A DNA stretch of 64,000 nt, taken from assembly GCA_034521225.1 (NCBI GenBank), contig JAXHMR010000025.1:62001-126000 (forward strand), in the 5' to 3' direction. Both the position numbers and the translations under genes were made by a program. Shown one piece after another: positions 18,297 to 28,699 of this stretch (position 1 is the stretch's first letter; every line of letters begins with the position of its first letter). A model generated the notes under the pieces. The model was not told the origin of the DNA. It saw only the letters and a program-made list of their open reading frames with translations, and made no database searches. This DNA is from Woeseia sp034521225. GTDB taxonomy: Bacteria; Pseudomonadota; Gammaproteobacteria; Steroidobacterales; Woeseiaceae.

Positions 18297-19551
18297 TCAG
18301 CCATACACCGGGAAGCGGCGGCACAACTCGAGTGCCTGCCCCCGGACACGCTTGATCGTCTCTTCATTGCCGATATCGTCCAGTATATCGGCAATCCAGT
18401 TACTGAGTTCCCGCGTTTCCGCGATACCAAAGCCGCGTGTCGTGATCGCCGGGGTGCCGAGCCGCAGGCCGCTGGTGACAAACGGCGAGCGCGGGTCATT
18501 CGGCACCGTATTCTTGTTGACCGTGATGTTCGCGCGCCCCAGTGCCGCGTCCGCGTCCTTGCCGGTGATGTCCTGCTCGATCAGGCTGACCAGCATGAGG
18601 TGATTATCGGTACCGCCCGACACAATGCTGTAGCCGCGGCCGGCCAGTTCATCAGCCATCGCGCGCGCATTCTCGACGACATGTCCCTGGTAGGTCCGGA
18701 AGTCATCGCTCATCGCTTCGAGTAGTGCAACGGCTTTCGCCGCAATAATGTGCATAAGCGGGCCGCCCTGCGTACCGGGGAACACCAGCGAATTGAACTT
18801 CTTCGTGATGTCGTCATTTTCCCTTGCAAGGATCAGTCCGCCGCGCGGGCCGCGCAGCGTCTTGTGCGTCGTCGTCGTCACGACGTCGGCAATCGGCACC
18901 GGGTTCGGGTAGTGGCCGGTCGCGACCAGGCCCGCGACATGCGCCATGTCGACCATCAGCCACGCGCCGACGCTGTCCGCGATATCACGAAACCGCTGCC
19001 AGTCGACGACCCGCGAGTATGCCGAGAAGCCGGCAATGATCATCTTCGGCTGATGCTCATCCGCGAGCCGCTGAACCTCGTCGTAATCGATCAGGCCGGT
19101 CTCCGCCACGACGCCGTACTGCGCGGCATCGAACAACTTGCCGGAAAAATTGACCGGCGAGCCATGCGTCAGGTGGCCGCCATCCGACAGGCTCATGCCG
19201 AGTATGTGATCTCCCGGTTTCAGCAGTGCAAGACAGGCCGCCGCGTTCGCCTGTGATCCCGAGTGCGGCTGTACGTTCGCGTAATCCGCACCGAACAGTT
19301 CCTTTGCCCGGTCGATTGCCAGCTGTTCAGCCACATCGACATACTCGCAGCCGCCGTAATAGCGCTTGCCGGGATAACCTTCGGCGTACTTGTTCGTCAA
19401 TACCGAACCCTGCGCCGCGAGCACCCGCGGGCTCGGCGTAATTCTCCGACGCGATCAGCTCGATATGCTCTTCCTGGCGCCGGCCTTCGGCAACGATTGC
19501 CTTGTGCAACTCGGGATCGAAGGCCTCAATCGAGGTCGTATTGGCAAACAT
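18297..19551 (-). CDS. glyA: serine hydroxymethyltransferase (one frameshift)
   Basis: GlyA interconverts serine and glycine with tetrahydrofolate. Length is about 417 aa after repair. The ATG at 19551 gives MFANTTSIEAFDPELH; the PLP lysine lies in TTTTHKTLRGPRGGL, with HSGSQANAA and DMAHVAGLVA before it. The frame breaks near 19428: SENYA continues correctly only if one c is removed from gagcccgcggg, giving PRVLAAQGSVLTNKY. The rest of the gene is perfect, so an assembly error is likely. It heads the minus-strand run to nrdR. Confidence 0.95.
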
Positions 19552-19632
19552 AGAGCGGGTCTCCGTCGGTGGTGTTGTGCGTGGAGGTGGGAAAGAGCCG
19601 CAATTGTACACAGATCGAGCCGGTACGGCCTC

Positions 19633-19849
19633 GCCGTTGCGAGCCCGCAGGGCGTGGCAATCTTGTGTCATTGCGAGCCCGCAGGGCGTGGCAATCCTCT
19701 GTCATTGCGAGCCCGCAGGGCGTGGCAATCTCGTGCCGATTGGCAGAGGAGCTGGCTTTGCGAGGTCGCCACGTCGCTTCGCTCCTCGCGATGACGGGGG
19801 GTTCGCTCCTCGCGATGACGGGGGGTTCGCTCCTCGCGATGACGGGGGC
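19633..19849. repeat. dispersed inverted-repeat element, locus 8, with 24-bp tandem core
   Basis: Three cattgcgagcccgcagggcg-type arms, a linker with GATTGGCAGAGG, one opposite arm, then the core ttcgctcctcgcgatgacgg repeated at exact 24-bp spacing (19778, 19802, 19826). The last part of the histone-deacetylase-like gene lies inside this array. Confidence 0.9.
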
Positions 19850-20816
19850 GCCGCGCGGTCAGGCCCTCGGTCAGGGTGCGGACGACGGCGGTCCAGGCGC
19901 GGGCGAGGTTGTCACGATTGTAGCCGCCGCCGCCGGTGGCCAGCAGGCGCCCGCCGGCATGGCGGTCGGCAAGTTCTGCAAGTCGGCGCGCCGCGTGTGC
20001 GTGCGACTTTTCGGTGAAGTTCAGGTGGGTGATCGGGTCGCCGCCGAGACTGTCCGCGCCACATTGCAGGATGATGAACTCAGGCCTGGCCTCATCGACA
20101 AAGGCTTCGACCTGATGCCACGCAGTATCGAACATTTTATCGTCAGCGCCGGGCGGCAGCGGCAGGTTCAGCTTTGTGCCGACAGCCGCGCCCTTCCCCG
20201 TTTCGCCAGCCGCACCCGTGCCCGGGTACAGGTACCGGCCGTCCTCGTGTATGTCGGCGAAAATCACGTCCGGGTCATCCTCGAAACCGTAGAACACGCC
20301 ATCGCCATGGTGCGCGTCGATATCGACGTATGCGACGCGGCGGATGCCATGCCGCACACGCAGGTACTCGATGGCGATACCGCAGTCATTGAATACGCAG
20401 AAACCCGCCGCATGATCGCGAGCCGCATGGTGAAGGCCTGCGATCGGCACGAAAGCGCGCGCCGCTTCCCCTCCCATCAGCGCATCGACGGCCGCCAGCG
20501 TCGTGCCGACCACAACCCGGCCTTTGTCGAAGATGCCCGGCACTGCCGGCGTGTCGCCGGCATCGAGGAATCCGGTGCCCAGCTCAGACATTCGCGCGAT
20601 GTGCTGGATGTAGTCCTCGGTATGAAACAGCGCGAGTGACTCAACGGACGCTATCTGCGGCTCTTCGAATTGAACCTTATCGCCCAAGTCCGCCCTGTCG
20701 AGCGCCGCACAAAAGGCATCATGGCGGTCAAGGCCGAACGGGTGGTCCGCGCCAAACCCGTAGGCTGCGAGCGCATCACCCCTGTATACATAGACTGGCT
20801 GGTTGGCTACCGGCAC
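19668..20816 (-). CDS. histone deacetylase/AcuC-like amidohydrolase with repeat-encoded tail
   Basis: 382 aa. The first 320 residues form the arginase/deacetylase fold of HDAC-like and acetoin-utilization (AcuC) proteins: paired catalytic histidines in AGLHHAARDHAAGFCVFND, zinc ligands in YVDIDAHHGDGVFYGF, third ligand in LQCGADSLGGDPI and the C-terminal GGGGYNRDNLARAW. Such enzymes deacetylate lysines or small amides; the substrate is not evident. The last 60 residues (three HREER motifs, then HREERSDVA) are translated from the intergenic repeat array, so the natural stop was lost or overrun. The start is GTG at 20816. Divergent from ettA. Confidence 0.85.
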   Translation of the reverse strand: MPVANQPVYVYRGDALAAYGFGADHPFGLDRHDAFCAALDRADLGDKVQFEEPQIASVESLALFHTEDYIQHIARMSELGTGFLDAGDTPAVPGIFDKGRVVVGTTLAAVDALMGGEAARAFVPIAGLHHAARDHAAGFCVFNDCGIAIEYLRVRHGIRRVAYVDIDAHHGDGVFYGFEDDPDVIFADIHEDGRYLYPGTGAAGETGKGAAVGTKLNLPLPPGADDKMFDTAWHQVEAFVDEARPEFIILQCGADSLGGDPITHLNFTEKSHAHAARRLAELADRHAGGRLLATGGGGYNRDNLARAWTAVVRTLTEGLTARRPRHREERTPRHREERTPRHREERSDVATSQSQLLCQSARDCHALRARNDRGLPRPAGSQ

Positions 20817-20897
20817 GTGACTCGATTACCCTGTCTGTTCACGTCGCGCAGCATACCCGATAATGCGCGGTTGTTAATCACCAGGCAAAGACAGGTT

Positions 20898-22571
20898 ATG
20901 GCGCAATACATCTACACAATGAACCGGGTGGCAAAGGTCGTGCCGCCGAAACGCTTTATTCTTCGCGATATTTCCTTAAGTTTCTTCCCCGGCGCAAAGA
21001 TTGGCGTGCTCGGCCTGAACGGCTCCGGTAAATCGACATTGCTGCGCATCATGGCCGGTCTCGACAAGGAGTTTGAGGGCGAGGCGCGCCCGCAACCCGG
21101 TATCAACATCGGCTACCTGCCGCAGGAGCCACAGCTTGATCCGAAGAAGGATGTGCGCGGCAACGTCGAGGAAGGCGTCGGCGAACTGAAAGGCCTGCTC
21201 GATCGTTTCAACGAGATCAGCATGAAGTTCGCCGAACCAATGGACGACGACGAGATGAACGCGCTGCTCGAGGAACAGGGCAAGCTGCAGGATGCTATCG
21301 ACGCCGCCGGCGGCTGGGAAGTCGACCGCAAGCTCGACGTCGCCGCCGAAGCACTGCGGCTGCCGCCGTGGGACGCCGATGTCTCAAAACTTTCCGGCGG
21401 CGAGCGCCGGCGTGTCGCGCTGTGCCGGCTGCTGTTGTCCGAACCCGACATGCTGTTGCTCGACGAGCCTACCAACCATCTTGATGCCGAGTCCGTCGCC
21501 TGGCTCGAACGCTTTCTCGAGGAATACCCGGGCACCGTTATTGCTGTCACCCATGACCGCTACTTTCTCGACAACGTTGCCGGCTGGATCCTGGAACTCG
21601 ACCGCGGCCACGGCATACCGTGGCAGGGCAACTACTCATCGTGGCTCGAACAGAAAGAACAGCGTCTCTCGCAGGAGGAATCCACCGAGAAAGCGCGGCG
21701 CAAGGCCATGCAGGCCGAACTCGAATGGGTGCGCTCCAACCCGAAAGGACGCCAGGCGAAATCGAAGGCGCGTCTGCGTCAATTCGAGGAGCTGTCATCG
21801 CCCGGCTACCAGAAACGTAATGAGACGAATGAAATTTACATTCCTCCGGGCCCAAGGCTTGGCGATGTCGTGCTCGAGGTGTCGGAACTCAGGAAAGCAT
21901 TCGGCGACAAGCTGTTGATGGACGGGCTCGAGTTTACGCTGCCGCCCGGCGGCATCGCCGGCATCATCGGACCGAACGGCGCCGGCAAGACCACACTGTT
22001 TCGCATGATCATCGGCAGCGAGAAACCCGACGCCGGCTCGATACGCATTGGCGACAGCGTGCAGATAGCAAGCGTCGACCAGTCACGCGACTCGCTGGAT
22101 GACAAAAAGACAGTCTGGGAGGAAATCTCGGATGGACAGGACATCATCCAGGTCGGCAGTTACGAGACGCCGTCACGTGCCTATGTCGGTCACTTCAATT
22201 TTCGCGGCGCGGGCCAGCAGCAGAAGATCGGCCTGCTTTCCGGCGGCGAGCGCAACCGCGTGCACCTTGCAAAAATGCTGAAATCCGGCGGCAACCTGCT
22301 GCTGCTCGACGAACCGACCAACGATCTCGACGTCGAAACGCTGCGCGCTCTTGAGCAAGCGCTACTCGAGTTCCCGGGTTCGGCTATTGTCATCTCGCAT
22401 GATCGCTGGTTCCTCGATCGCATCGCGACGCACATCCTCGCGTTCGAGGGCGACAGCGAAGTAACGTGGTTCGCCGGCAACTACACCGAGTATGAAGCGG
22501 ATCGCAAAAAACGCCTCGGCGCCGAAGCCAGCCAGCCGCATCGCATCAAGTACCGCAGGCTCGACACCTGA
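20898..22571 (+). CDS. ettA: energy-dependent translational throttle protein EttA (ABC-F)
   Basis: 557 aa from the ATG at 20898, preceded by AAAGACAGG; longer starts upstream add sequence unlike the family. Two ABC domains with no membrane part: Walker A GLNGSGKST and GPNGAGKTT, signature LSGGERRRVALCRLLLS and LSGGERNRVHLAKML, Walker B LLLDEPTNHLD and LLLDEPTNDLD. The linker (QKEQRLSQEESTEKARR) matches the P-site tRNA interaction motif. EttA binds the ribosomal E site and gates the first peptide bond according to ATP/ADP ratio. Confidence 0.96.
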   Translation: MAQYIYTMNRVAKVVPPKRFILRDISLSFFPGAKIGVLGLNGSGKSTLLRIMAGLDKEFEGEARPQPGINIGYLPQEPQLDPKKDVRGNVEEGVGELKGLLDRFNEISMKFAEPMDDDEMNALLEEQGKLQDAIDAAGGWEVDRKLDVAAEALRLPPWDADVSKLSGGERRRVALCRLLLSEPDMLLLDEPTNHLDAESVAWLERFLEEYPGTVIAVTHDRYFLDNVAGWILELDRGHGIPWQGNYSSWLEQKEQRLSQEESTEKARRKAMQAELEWVRSNPKGRQAKSKARLRQFEELSSPGYQKRNETNEIYIPPGPRLGDVVLEVSELRKAFGDKLLMDGLEFTLPPGGIAGIIGPNGAGKTTLFRMIIGSEKPDAGSIRIGDSVQIASVDQSRDSLDDKKTVWEEISDGQDIIQVGSYETPSRAYVGHFNFRGAGQQQKIGLLSGGERNRVHLAKMLKSGGNLLLLDEPTNDLDVETLRALEQALLEFPGSAIVISHDRWFLDRIATHILAFEGDSEVTWFAGNYTEYEADRKKRLGAEASQPHRIKYRRLDT

Positions 22572-23227
22572 TGAGCTGGCTCATTGGCATCGCTGTAGTC
22601 TCGACGCTGCTGGCGCTGCTGTTTTTCGGCCGTACCGTGAGTTGCACACGGCGCGGTCGCCTGGTGCGCGCGGGCGGTTCGGGACTCGGCGGCGTCGCGT
22701 GTTCCGGGCTGGCCGGAGCGTCGATCGTGCTGTTGTTCTCGTACTTCAGCTATGAGCGGCTGACAGCCGAAACCACCGTATCGACGATCCAGTTCCGCGC
22801 CCTCGGCCCCGACCGGTACGAGGCCCGGATGATGCTGCCGGACCGGGTGGACCGGCTGTTCGAACTGCGCGGCGATGAATGGCAGGTCGATGCGCGGCTG
22901 ATCCTGTGGAAGCCGCCGATGACGATTCTGGGTCTGGAACCGCTGTACCGTCTCGAACGCCTGAGCGGGCGCTATTCCGAAATTGACCGCGAACAGAGCG
23001 AAGTGCGCACCGTGCATGCACTGACTGGTGAACTGCCCGTGGACCTGTGGCGCATGGCGCGCCGCTACCCGGTATTGCCCGGCGTCGATGCCTACTACGG
23101 CACGGCAACTTATGTGCCGATGGCCGACGGCGCCCGTTTCGATGTACAGCTCACCCGAGATGCGCTGATTGCGCGGCCGGCGAACGATGTTGCCCGCAAC
23201 GCCGTCGGTAACTGGGACAGGCGGTGA
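22571..23227 (+). CDS. membrane-anchored protein of unknown function
   Basis: 218 aa. Two hydrophobic segments at about residues 3-20 and 36-58 (LAGASIVLLFSYFSY) are followed by a soluble domain of about 160 residues, probably periplasmic, with RALGPDRYEARMMLPDRV, LILWKPPMTILGLEPLYRLE and GVDAYYGTATYVPMADGA. I do not recognise the family with confidence; similar gammaproteobacterial proteins are labelled multidrug transporter, but nothing here supports transport. The ATG overlaps the ettA stop (TGATG), so it is coupled to ettA. Confidence 0.7.
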   Translation: MSWLIGIAVVSTLLALLFFGRTVSCTRRGRLVRAGGSGLGGVACSGLAGASIVLLFSYFSYERLTAETTVSTIQFRALGPDRYEARMMLPDRVDRLFELRGDEWQVDARLILWKPPMTILGLEPLYRLERLSGRYSEIDREQSEVRTVHALTGELPVDLWRMARRYPVLPGVDAYYGTATYVPMADGARFDVQLTRDALIARPANDVARNAVGNWDRR

Positions 23228-23367
23228 GCGACACGCCGGATTATGTCGCACCGGGCGGGGCAGAGGGCAATGCGGCGCTATACTGGAGCGACCGCCCGAT
23301 GAATGGCTTGGCTTTCTTCAAGCCGGCCGCCGCGAATAACAACAACGACCGGCGCAGGACAGAATAA
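23224..23367 (+). CDS. possible 47-aa small protein
   Basis: A GTG overlaps the stop of the preceding gene (GTGA) and opens a frame of 47 codons ending TAA three bases before the next ATG. The product (VSDTPDYVAPGGAEGN onward, with SDRPMNGLAFFKP) is hydrophilic with an asparagine run. Tight spacing on both sides favours translation, but there is no ribosome site of note and a TATACT at about 23277 could instead be a promoter for the next gene. Confidence 0.35.
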   Translation: MSDTPDYVAPGGAEGNAALYWSDRPMNGLAFFKPAAANNNNDRRRTE

Positions 23368-23369
23368 TA

Positions 23370-24062
23370 ATGAGCATTATCCTTGAACGAGAGCAGGGAT
23401 TGCTGCAGCAATCAAACGAGCAGTTTGGACTGGAGTGCCCGTATTGCGGCGTCTACGCTCACATGTCGCCGCAGGCCGTGCCCACCGTGCAGTCATTGCA
23501 GAAGGACCGGCCGAAGCACGTTGGCCTGGTCTACCAGTGCGACGCCTGTAACGCGCCTATCTTCCTGCGCTTCGCCGTCAAGGAGTACCACGACAACAGT
23601 ATCGAGCTTTTCCAGAATTTCATCGAACTCGAACGGCCGAAGGAGCGCTTTCCGTTCTCCTACCTGCCGAAAAAGACCGAAACGCTGTTCCGCGAAGCCC
23701 TGTCCTGCTACTCGAACAACAACTTCAATGCGTTCGCGTCGATGTGCCGGCGCGCGGCGGTCAGCGCGTTTGATACGATGGGCAACAGTGGCAAGTTGCG
23801 CGCATTCGACGAAGTCATGGAGGCGCAGAAGATCGCCGAAATTGATGACGACAGCTTCGACCCGATCAAGAAGGTCCTGTTCGCCGCCAGCAGTGAAGAG
23901 GAGTTGCCACTTTTGAATCGCGCGCAGGCCGGTGTGCTGCTGGAAGTCATGAAGGACATGTTCTACCAGTGCTTCGTCCGCCGCGGCAAACTGACCCGCG
24001 CCATCAAGGTACGGCGCTTTTTTGTCCAGGAAAGCAACGGCGGCGTCCGGCCGTCGGCGTAG
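23370..24062 (+). CDS. zinc-ribbon protein of unknown function, DUF4145-like
   Basis: 230 aa, intact. The N-terminus has a split CxxC pair (LECPYCGVYAHM and YQCDACNAPIF), a likely zinc ribbon. The middle (FPFSYLPKKTETLFREAL, FNAFASMCRRAAVSAFD) is helical and resembles DUF4145-type proteins. AGGA lies eight bases before the ATG. Possible RNA or nucleic-acid contact through the ribbon is speculation. Last gene of the ettA run; a repeat array follows at once. Confidence 0.7.
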   Translation: MSIILEREQGLLQQSNEQFGLECPYCGVYAHMSPQAVPTVQSLQKDRPKHVGLVYQCDACNAPIFLRFAVKEYHDNSIELFQNFIELERPKERFPFSYLPKKTETLFREALSCYSNNNFNAFASMCRRAAVSAFDTMGNSGKLRAFDEVMEAQKIAEIDDDSFDPIKKVLFAASSEEELPLLNRAQAGVLLEVMKDMFYQCFVRRGKLTRAIKVRRFFVQESNGGVRPSA

Positions 24063-24066
24063 ACTT

Positions 24067-24306
24067 CGTCATCGCGAGGAGCGCAGCGACGTGGCGACCT
24101 CGCACAGTTCACCTCACTGCCAGCTAGAACGAGATTGCCACGCCCTACGGGCTCGCAATGACGGCGGTGGCAACCCCGTCATCGCGAGGAGCGCAGCGAC
24201 CCTGCGGTCATCGCGAGGAGCGCAGCGACGTGGCGATCTCGTCAATGCACTGACTCTGCCAAACTGTGCGAGATTGCCACGGCGGCTTCGCCGCCTCGCA
24301 ACGACG
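24067..24306. repeat. dispersed inverted-repeat element, locus 9
   Basis: Two full composite units: arm, CTCACTGCCAG or CTCTGCCAAAC linker, inverted arm ending ctcgcaatgacgg and ctcgcaacgacgg. A truncated arm (cgtcatcgcgaggagcgcag, then cctgcggtcatcgc) lies between. The array separates the converging ends of the zinc-ribbon gene and purL. Confidence 0.9.
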
Positions 24307-24308
24307 GG

Positions 24309-27300
24309 TTAGGACAATGCCCGCCGCGCATTCACGAACAACCGCATCCAGGCCCCGTCGTCGCCCCACTCTTCCGGATGCCACGAGCCCTGCACCGTCC
24401 GGTACACGCGCTCCGGGTGCGGCATCATGATCGTCACGCGGCCGTCGTCGTTGCTGAGTGCGCAGATTCCGCCCGGCGAACCGTTCGGGTTGGCCGGATA
24501 GCGGGTGGCCACCTGCCCTGAGTTTTCGACATACCGTAATGCAACCAGTGGCGTCGCAGCATCTTGTGATGCCGCATCGGTAAACACCGCCCGTCCCTCG
24601 CCGTGCGAACTGGCAACCGGCAGCCGGCTGCCGTGCATGCCGTCAAGGACCAGCGACGGTCCGGCCATGATTTCGACGAGCGACAGGCGCGCTTCGAACT
24701 GTTCGGACAGGTTGCGAACGAAGCGCGGCCAGTGCGCGGCGCCAGGGATCAGTTCACGCAGGTGCGAAAACATCTGGCAGCCATTGCAGACGCCGAGCGC
24801 AAGACGGTTGTTGTCACTAAAGTACTCACTGAACTGGTCGCGCAATTCGCTGTGATACAGAACGGATTTTGCCCAACCGCCGCCCGCGCCGAGCACATCG
24901 CCAAACGAGAATCCACCGCACGCGACCAGCGCCTGGTAGTTTTGCAGACTGTCGCCGCCAGCGAGCAGGTCACTCATGTGCACGTCGACGGCCGTAAACC
25001 CGGCGCGCATGAACGCGGCGGCCATCTCGACATGGCTATTGACGCCCTGCTCCCGCAGGATCGCAACGCGCGGCCGCGACCCGGCCAGCGGCACCGCGGC
25101 AACCGGCTCGTGCACGTCGAACGTCAGGTGCGCATTGAGCCCCGGATCGTCGCGGTCGAGTATTGCGTCATACTCTTCGAGCGCCGTGGCGGGATTGTCG
25201 CGCAACGCCTGCATGCGATAGCTCGTCTCAGCCCAGATTCGTTGCAGGTCGGCGCGGTCCATGCGCAGCACGACTTCATCATCGTCGTAGATGGTCAGCT
25301 GTTCGTCGGCTTCGACGCGACCGAGATCGACCCAGCCAAGGTCATGCTGCTCGAGAATGGCGTATACGTCGGCACGGCGTTCTGCGTCGATCTGCAAGAC
25401 GGCTCCCAGCTCCTCGCTGAACAGTTGGGCAAGCCGCTCGGTATCGGAGCCGGGAATGTGCAGCGACGCGCCAAGGCGCCCGGCAAACATCATCTCGGCG
25501 ATCGTGGCAAGCAGGCCGCCGTCGGAGCGGTCGTGGTAGGCGCGGATCAGTCCGTCGTGACTCAGCTCCTGTATCGCAGCAAAGAAGTTCTTCAGCATGG
25601 CGGGGTAGTCGAGATCCGGTACCGCGCCGCCGTGTCGCTCAAAGACCTGTGCGAGGCTTGAACCGCCGAGCCGGTTCGCGCCGTCACCGAGATCGATCAG
25701 CAACAGCATGCCGGCCGGATCTGTCTGCCGGAGCTGTGGCGTCAGGTGCCGGCGCACGTCACTGACCGGCGCGAACGCCGACACGATCAGCGACACGGGT
25801 GCAACGACCTCATGCGCGCCGTCCGCATCGGTCCAGGCGGCGCGCATCGACAGTGAATCCTTGCCCACCGGTATTGCGATACCGAGCTCGCGGCAAAGTT
25901 CGGCGCCAACCGCGCGCACGGTGTCGTAGAGGCTGGCATCCTCACCGGGATGCCCGGCGGCAGCCATCCAGTTGGCGGACAAACGAATATCCGCCAGCTT
26001 GTCGATTGCAGCCGCGGCTACGTTCGTAATCGCTTCACCGACGGCAATGCGCCCGGACGCCGCCGGATTGAGTACGGCGAGCGGCGTGCGTTCGCCCATC
26101 GCCATTGCCTCGCCAGTTGTTGCCGTGTAGCCGCTGGCCGTAATCGCGACGTCGCTGACCGGCACCTGCCACGGCCCGACGAGCTGGTCGCGGACGCTCA
26201 GGCCGCCAACCGTGCGGTCGCCGATATGAATGAGGAAGGATTTGGCGGCAACGGCCGGAAACCGCAGTACGCGTTCGATCGCATCGCGCAACACGATGCC
26301 CTGCAAGTCGATTGCACTTACCGGCGGCGTGACGCGTGACACGTCGCGGGTCATCTGCGGCGGCTTGCCGAGCAGCATGTCCATCGGCATGTTGACGGCC
26401 GTGCCACCGTGTTCGCGATCGGCTGACGACGCAGCTGGCCGTCGCCGGTCAGCGTGCCGATCACGGCGACCGGGCAGCGCTCGCGCTCGCAAATGGCGCG
26501 CGAACTCGTCACAGCGTTCGTCGGCGATGATCAGCACGTAACGCTCCTGCGCCTCGTTGCACCAGATCGCCATTGGCGACAGTCCGGGCTCGGCATTCGG
26601 TACGTCGCGTAATTCGACGCAGCGCACCGTGCTTACTGTGATCCACAGCCTCCGGTACCGCATTCGACAGGCCGCCGGCGCCGACATCGTGAATCAGCAA
26701 AATCGGGTTGTCCGCACCCATCGCCCAGCAGCGGTCAATGACCTCCTGCGCGCGCCGCTCCATCTCGGGATTGCCGCGCTGCACCGAGGCGAAATCGAGA
26801 TCCTCGCTGCTCGCGCCGCTCGCCACGCTCGATGCCGCGCCGCCGCCAAGCCCTATCAGCATCGCCGGGCCGCCGATGACGACGAGGCGCGCGCCCTCCG
26901 GCACGTCGATCTTCAATGCGTGTTCGGCGCGTACGTTGCCGACGCCGCCGGCGATCATGATCGGCTTGTGATAGCCGCGAAGCTCATGCGGCGGCAGGTG
27001 CCCGGCACGGCACTCTCGAAACTGCGGAAGTAGCCGGCCAGGTTCGGCCGGCCGAACTCGTTATTGAACGCGGCGCCGCCGATCGGGCCGTCAAGCATGA
27101 TCTGGAGCGGTGTCGCCATGCGGTCCGGATGCGTCCGCGGCGGCTTCCCAGGGTTGCACGGATTCCGGGATACGCAGATGCGAAACACTGTAGCCGGTCA
27201 GCCCGGCCTTCGGGTGCGCGCCGAGGCCCGTCGCACCTTCGTCACGTATTTCACCGCCGGCACCGGTCGCCGCGCCGGGAAACGGCGAGATTGCGGTCGG

Positions 27301-28228
27301 GTGATTGTGCGTCTCGACCTTCATCAGGATATGAATCGGTTCGTCGTGATACGCGTATTCACGGCTCGCACGGTCCGGTATCAGCCGCTGCACCGCGCGC
27401 GCCTTCGATGACCGATGCGTTATCCGAGTAGGCCGACAGCACGCCGGCCGGACTCGCTTCGGTCGTGCTGCGTATCATGTCGAACAGGCCGATGGGCTGC
27501 GGGTCGCCGTCGATGATCCAGTCCGCACGAAAAATCTTGTGGCGGCAATGCTCCGAGTTCGCCTGCGCGAACATCATCAGCTCGGCATCGGTTGGTTCGC
27601 GGCCTAGCCGCGTGTAATTGTCGTACAGGTACTCGATCTCGTCGTCCGACAGCGCGAGACCAAGCTCACTATTTGCGTCAGAGAGCGCAGCGCGTCCCGA
27701 TGTCTTGAGTGAAATGATGCGCACGGGTGCTGGCGCGCCGGTCCGGAACAGCTCCGCCCCGTCCGACGCCTGCCCGAGCTGGCACTCGGTCATCCGGTCC
27801 ATCAGAAGCGCGCCGAGACGCTGCAGGTCATCTGCGCCAAGTGGCTTGTCGGCCTCGATGGCGTAGCAAATGCCGCGTTCTATGCGCTGCACGGCCTGCA
27901 AGCCGCAGGCGCGCGCAATATCGGTCGCCTTGCTTGACCATGGCGAAATCGTGCCATGGCGAGGTGCAATGATCAGCGTTTGGGCGTTTGCGGGAAACTC
28001 GGCAACCGGGTCATCGTCGAGCAACAGCGCATCAAGGTGCCCGCGGTCCAGCACCGACAGCGCCTTGTCGAGCATGACGAAATAGCTGTAGCGGGCATGA
28101 AGGTGTGTGACATGGGAATTGGCTGCCTGCAGTTCGGCGAGATGCTTCTGCAGCCGGAAACCGGACAAGGCTGCCTGGCCCGGAAATTCGAGGACGCCGT
28201 GGGACGTCGTGACCGGCATGTCCATCAT
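24309..28228 (-). CDS. purL: phosphoribosylformylglycinamidine synthase (at least six frameshifts)
   Basis: PurL makes FGAM from FGAR, glutamine and ATP, the fourth step of purine synthesis. The span gives about 1306 aa, against about 1295 in E. coli. Recognisable in order: FPGQAALSGFRLQKHL, FAQANSEHCRHKIF, KVETHNHPTAISPFPGAATG, GDGANRLGGSSLAQVF, and a C-terminal glutaminase domain with nucleophile LGVCNGCQMFSHL and PHPERV. Breaks lie near 27405, 27140, 27005, 26650, 26500 and 26420, all in the middle third. The start is taken at ATG 28228 (MMDMPVTTSHGVLEFPG), though ATG 28219 is equally possible. All domains remain readable, so sequencing error is more likely than a pseudogene. Confidence 0.92.
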
Positions 28229-28295
28229 GTTCGTGGACAAGTTTGCGTACCCCTGGCTGAGAAGACCAATCGTAAACATGCGCATGCGAGGGCGC

Positions 28296-28631
28296 TCAGG
28301 ATTTATCGCTGCTGCCCGGTGTATACATGGGAATCGGGAACTGCGCGACATTTCCGCCTTCGACTTTCGAAATCTTGCTGCTGCCCTGTTTATCGACCTC
28401 GTCGATCCGGACGATAGAATGCAGCGGCAGGTAGCTGCGTTTGACGCCTTCGAATTCGGATTTGATCTTTTCCTGGCTGGGATCGACGACGACCGACGTA
28501 CGCTCCTCGAACGCCAGTTCCTCGACCTCGATGAAGCCGAACAGCGTTCCATGGCTGACCTTCTGGGCGTAAATCTCGTACAGCTTGCCTTGGTTCAGAA
28601 ACATGACCTTGAAGATGCGCTTGCCTGCCAT
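28296..28631 (-). CDS. DUF1820 family protein
   Basis: 111 aa from MAGKRIFKVMFLNQGKLYE, with GFIEVEELAFEERTSVVVDP, RSYLPLHSIVRIDEV and a short acidic tail. It matches DUF1820, a small gammaproteobacterial family of unknown function. A longer in-frame opening upstream is only translated repeat and is rejected. It lies just upstream of purL in the same direction. Confidence 0.88.
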   Translation of the reverse strand: MAGKRIFKVMFLNQGKLYEIYAQKVSHGTLFGFIEVEELAFEERTSVVVDPSQEKIKSEFEGVKRSYLPLHSIVRIDEVDKQGSSKISKVEGGNVAQFPIPMYTPGSSDKS

Positions 28632-28699
28632 TGGATTCCAGATCGACTGCGATGATGCGCGGGACGGTAGTGTAACCGACAGGACGCGCGAGCGCGTCC

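Noticed and set aside
19552..19632. Glycine riboswitch ahead of glyA
   Set aside because: Only about 80 bp lie between the start codon and the repeat array, and I see no paired aptamer stems of the right form.
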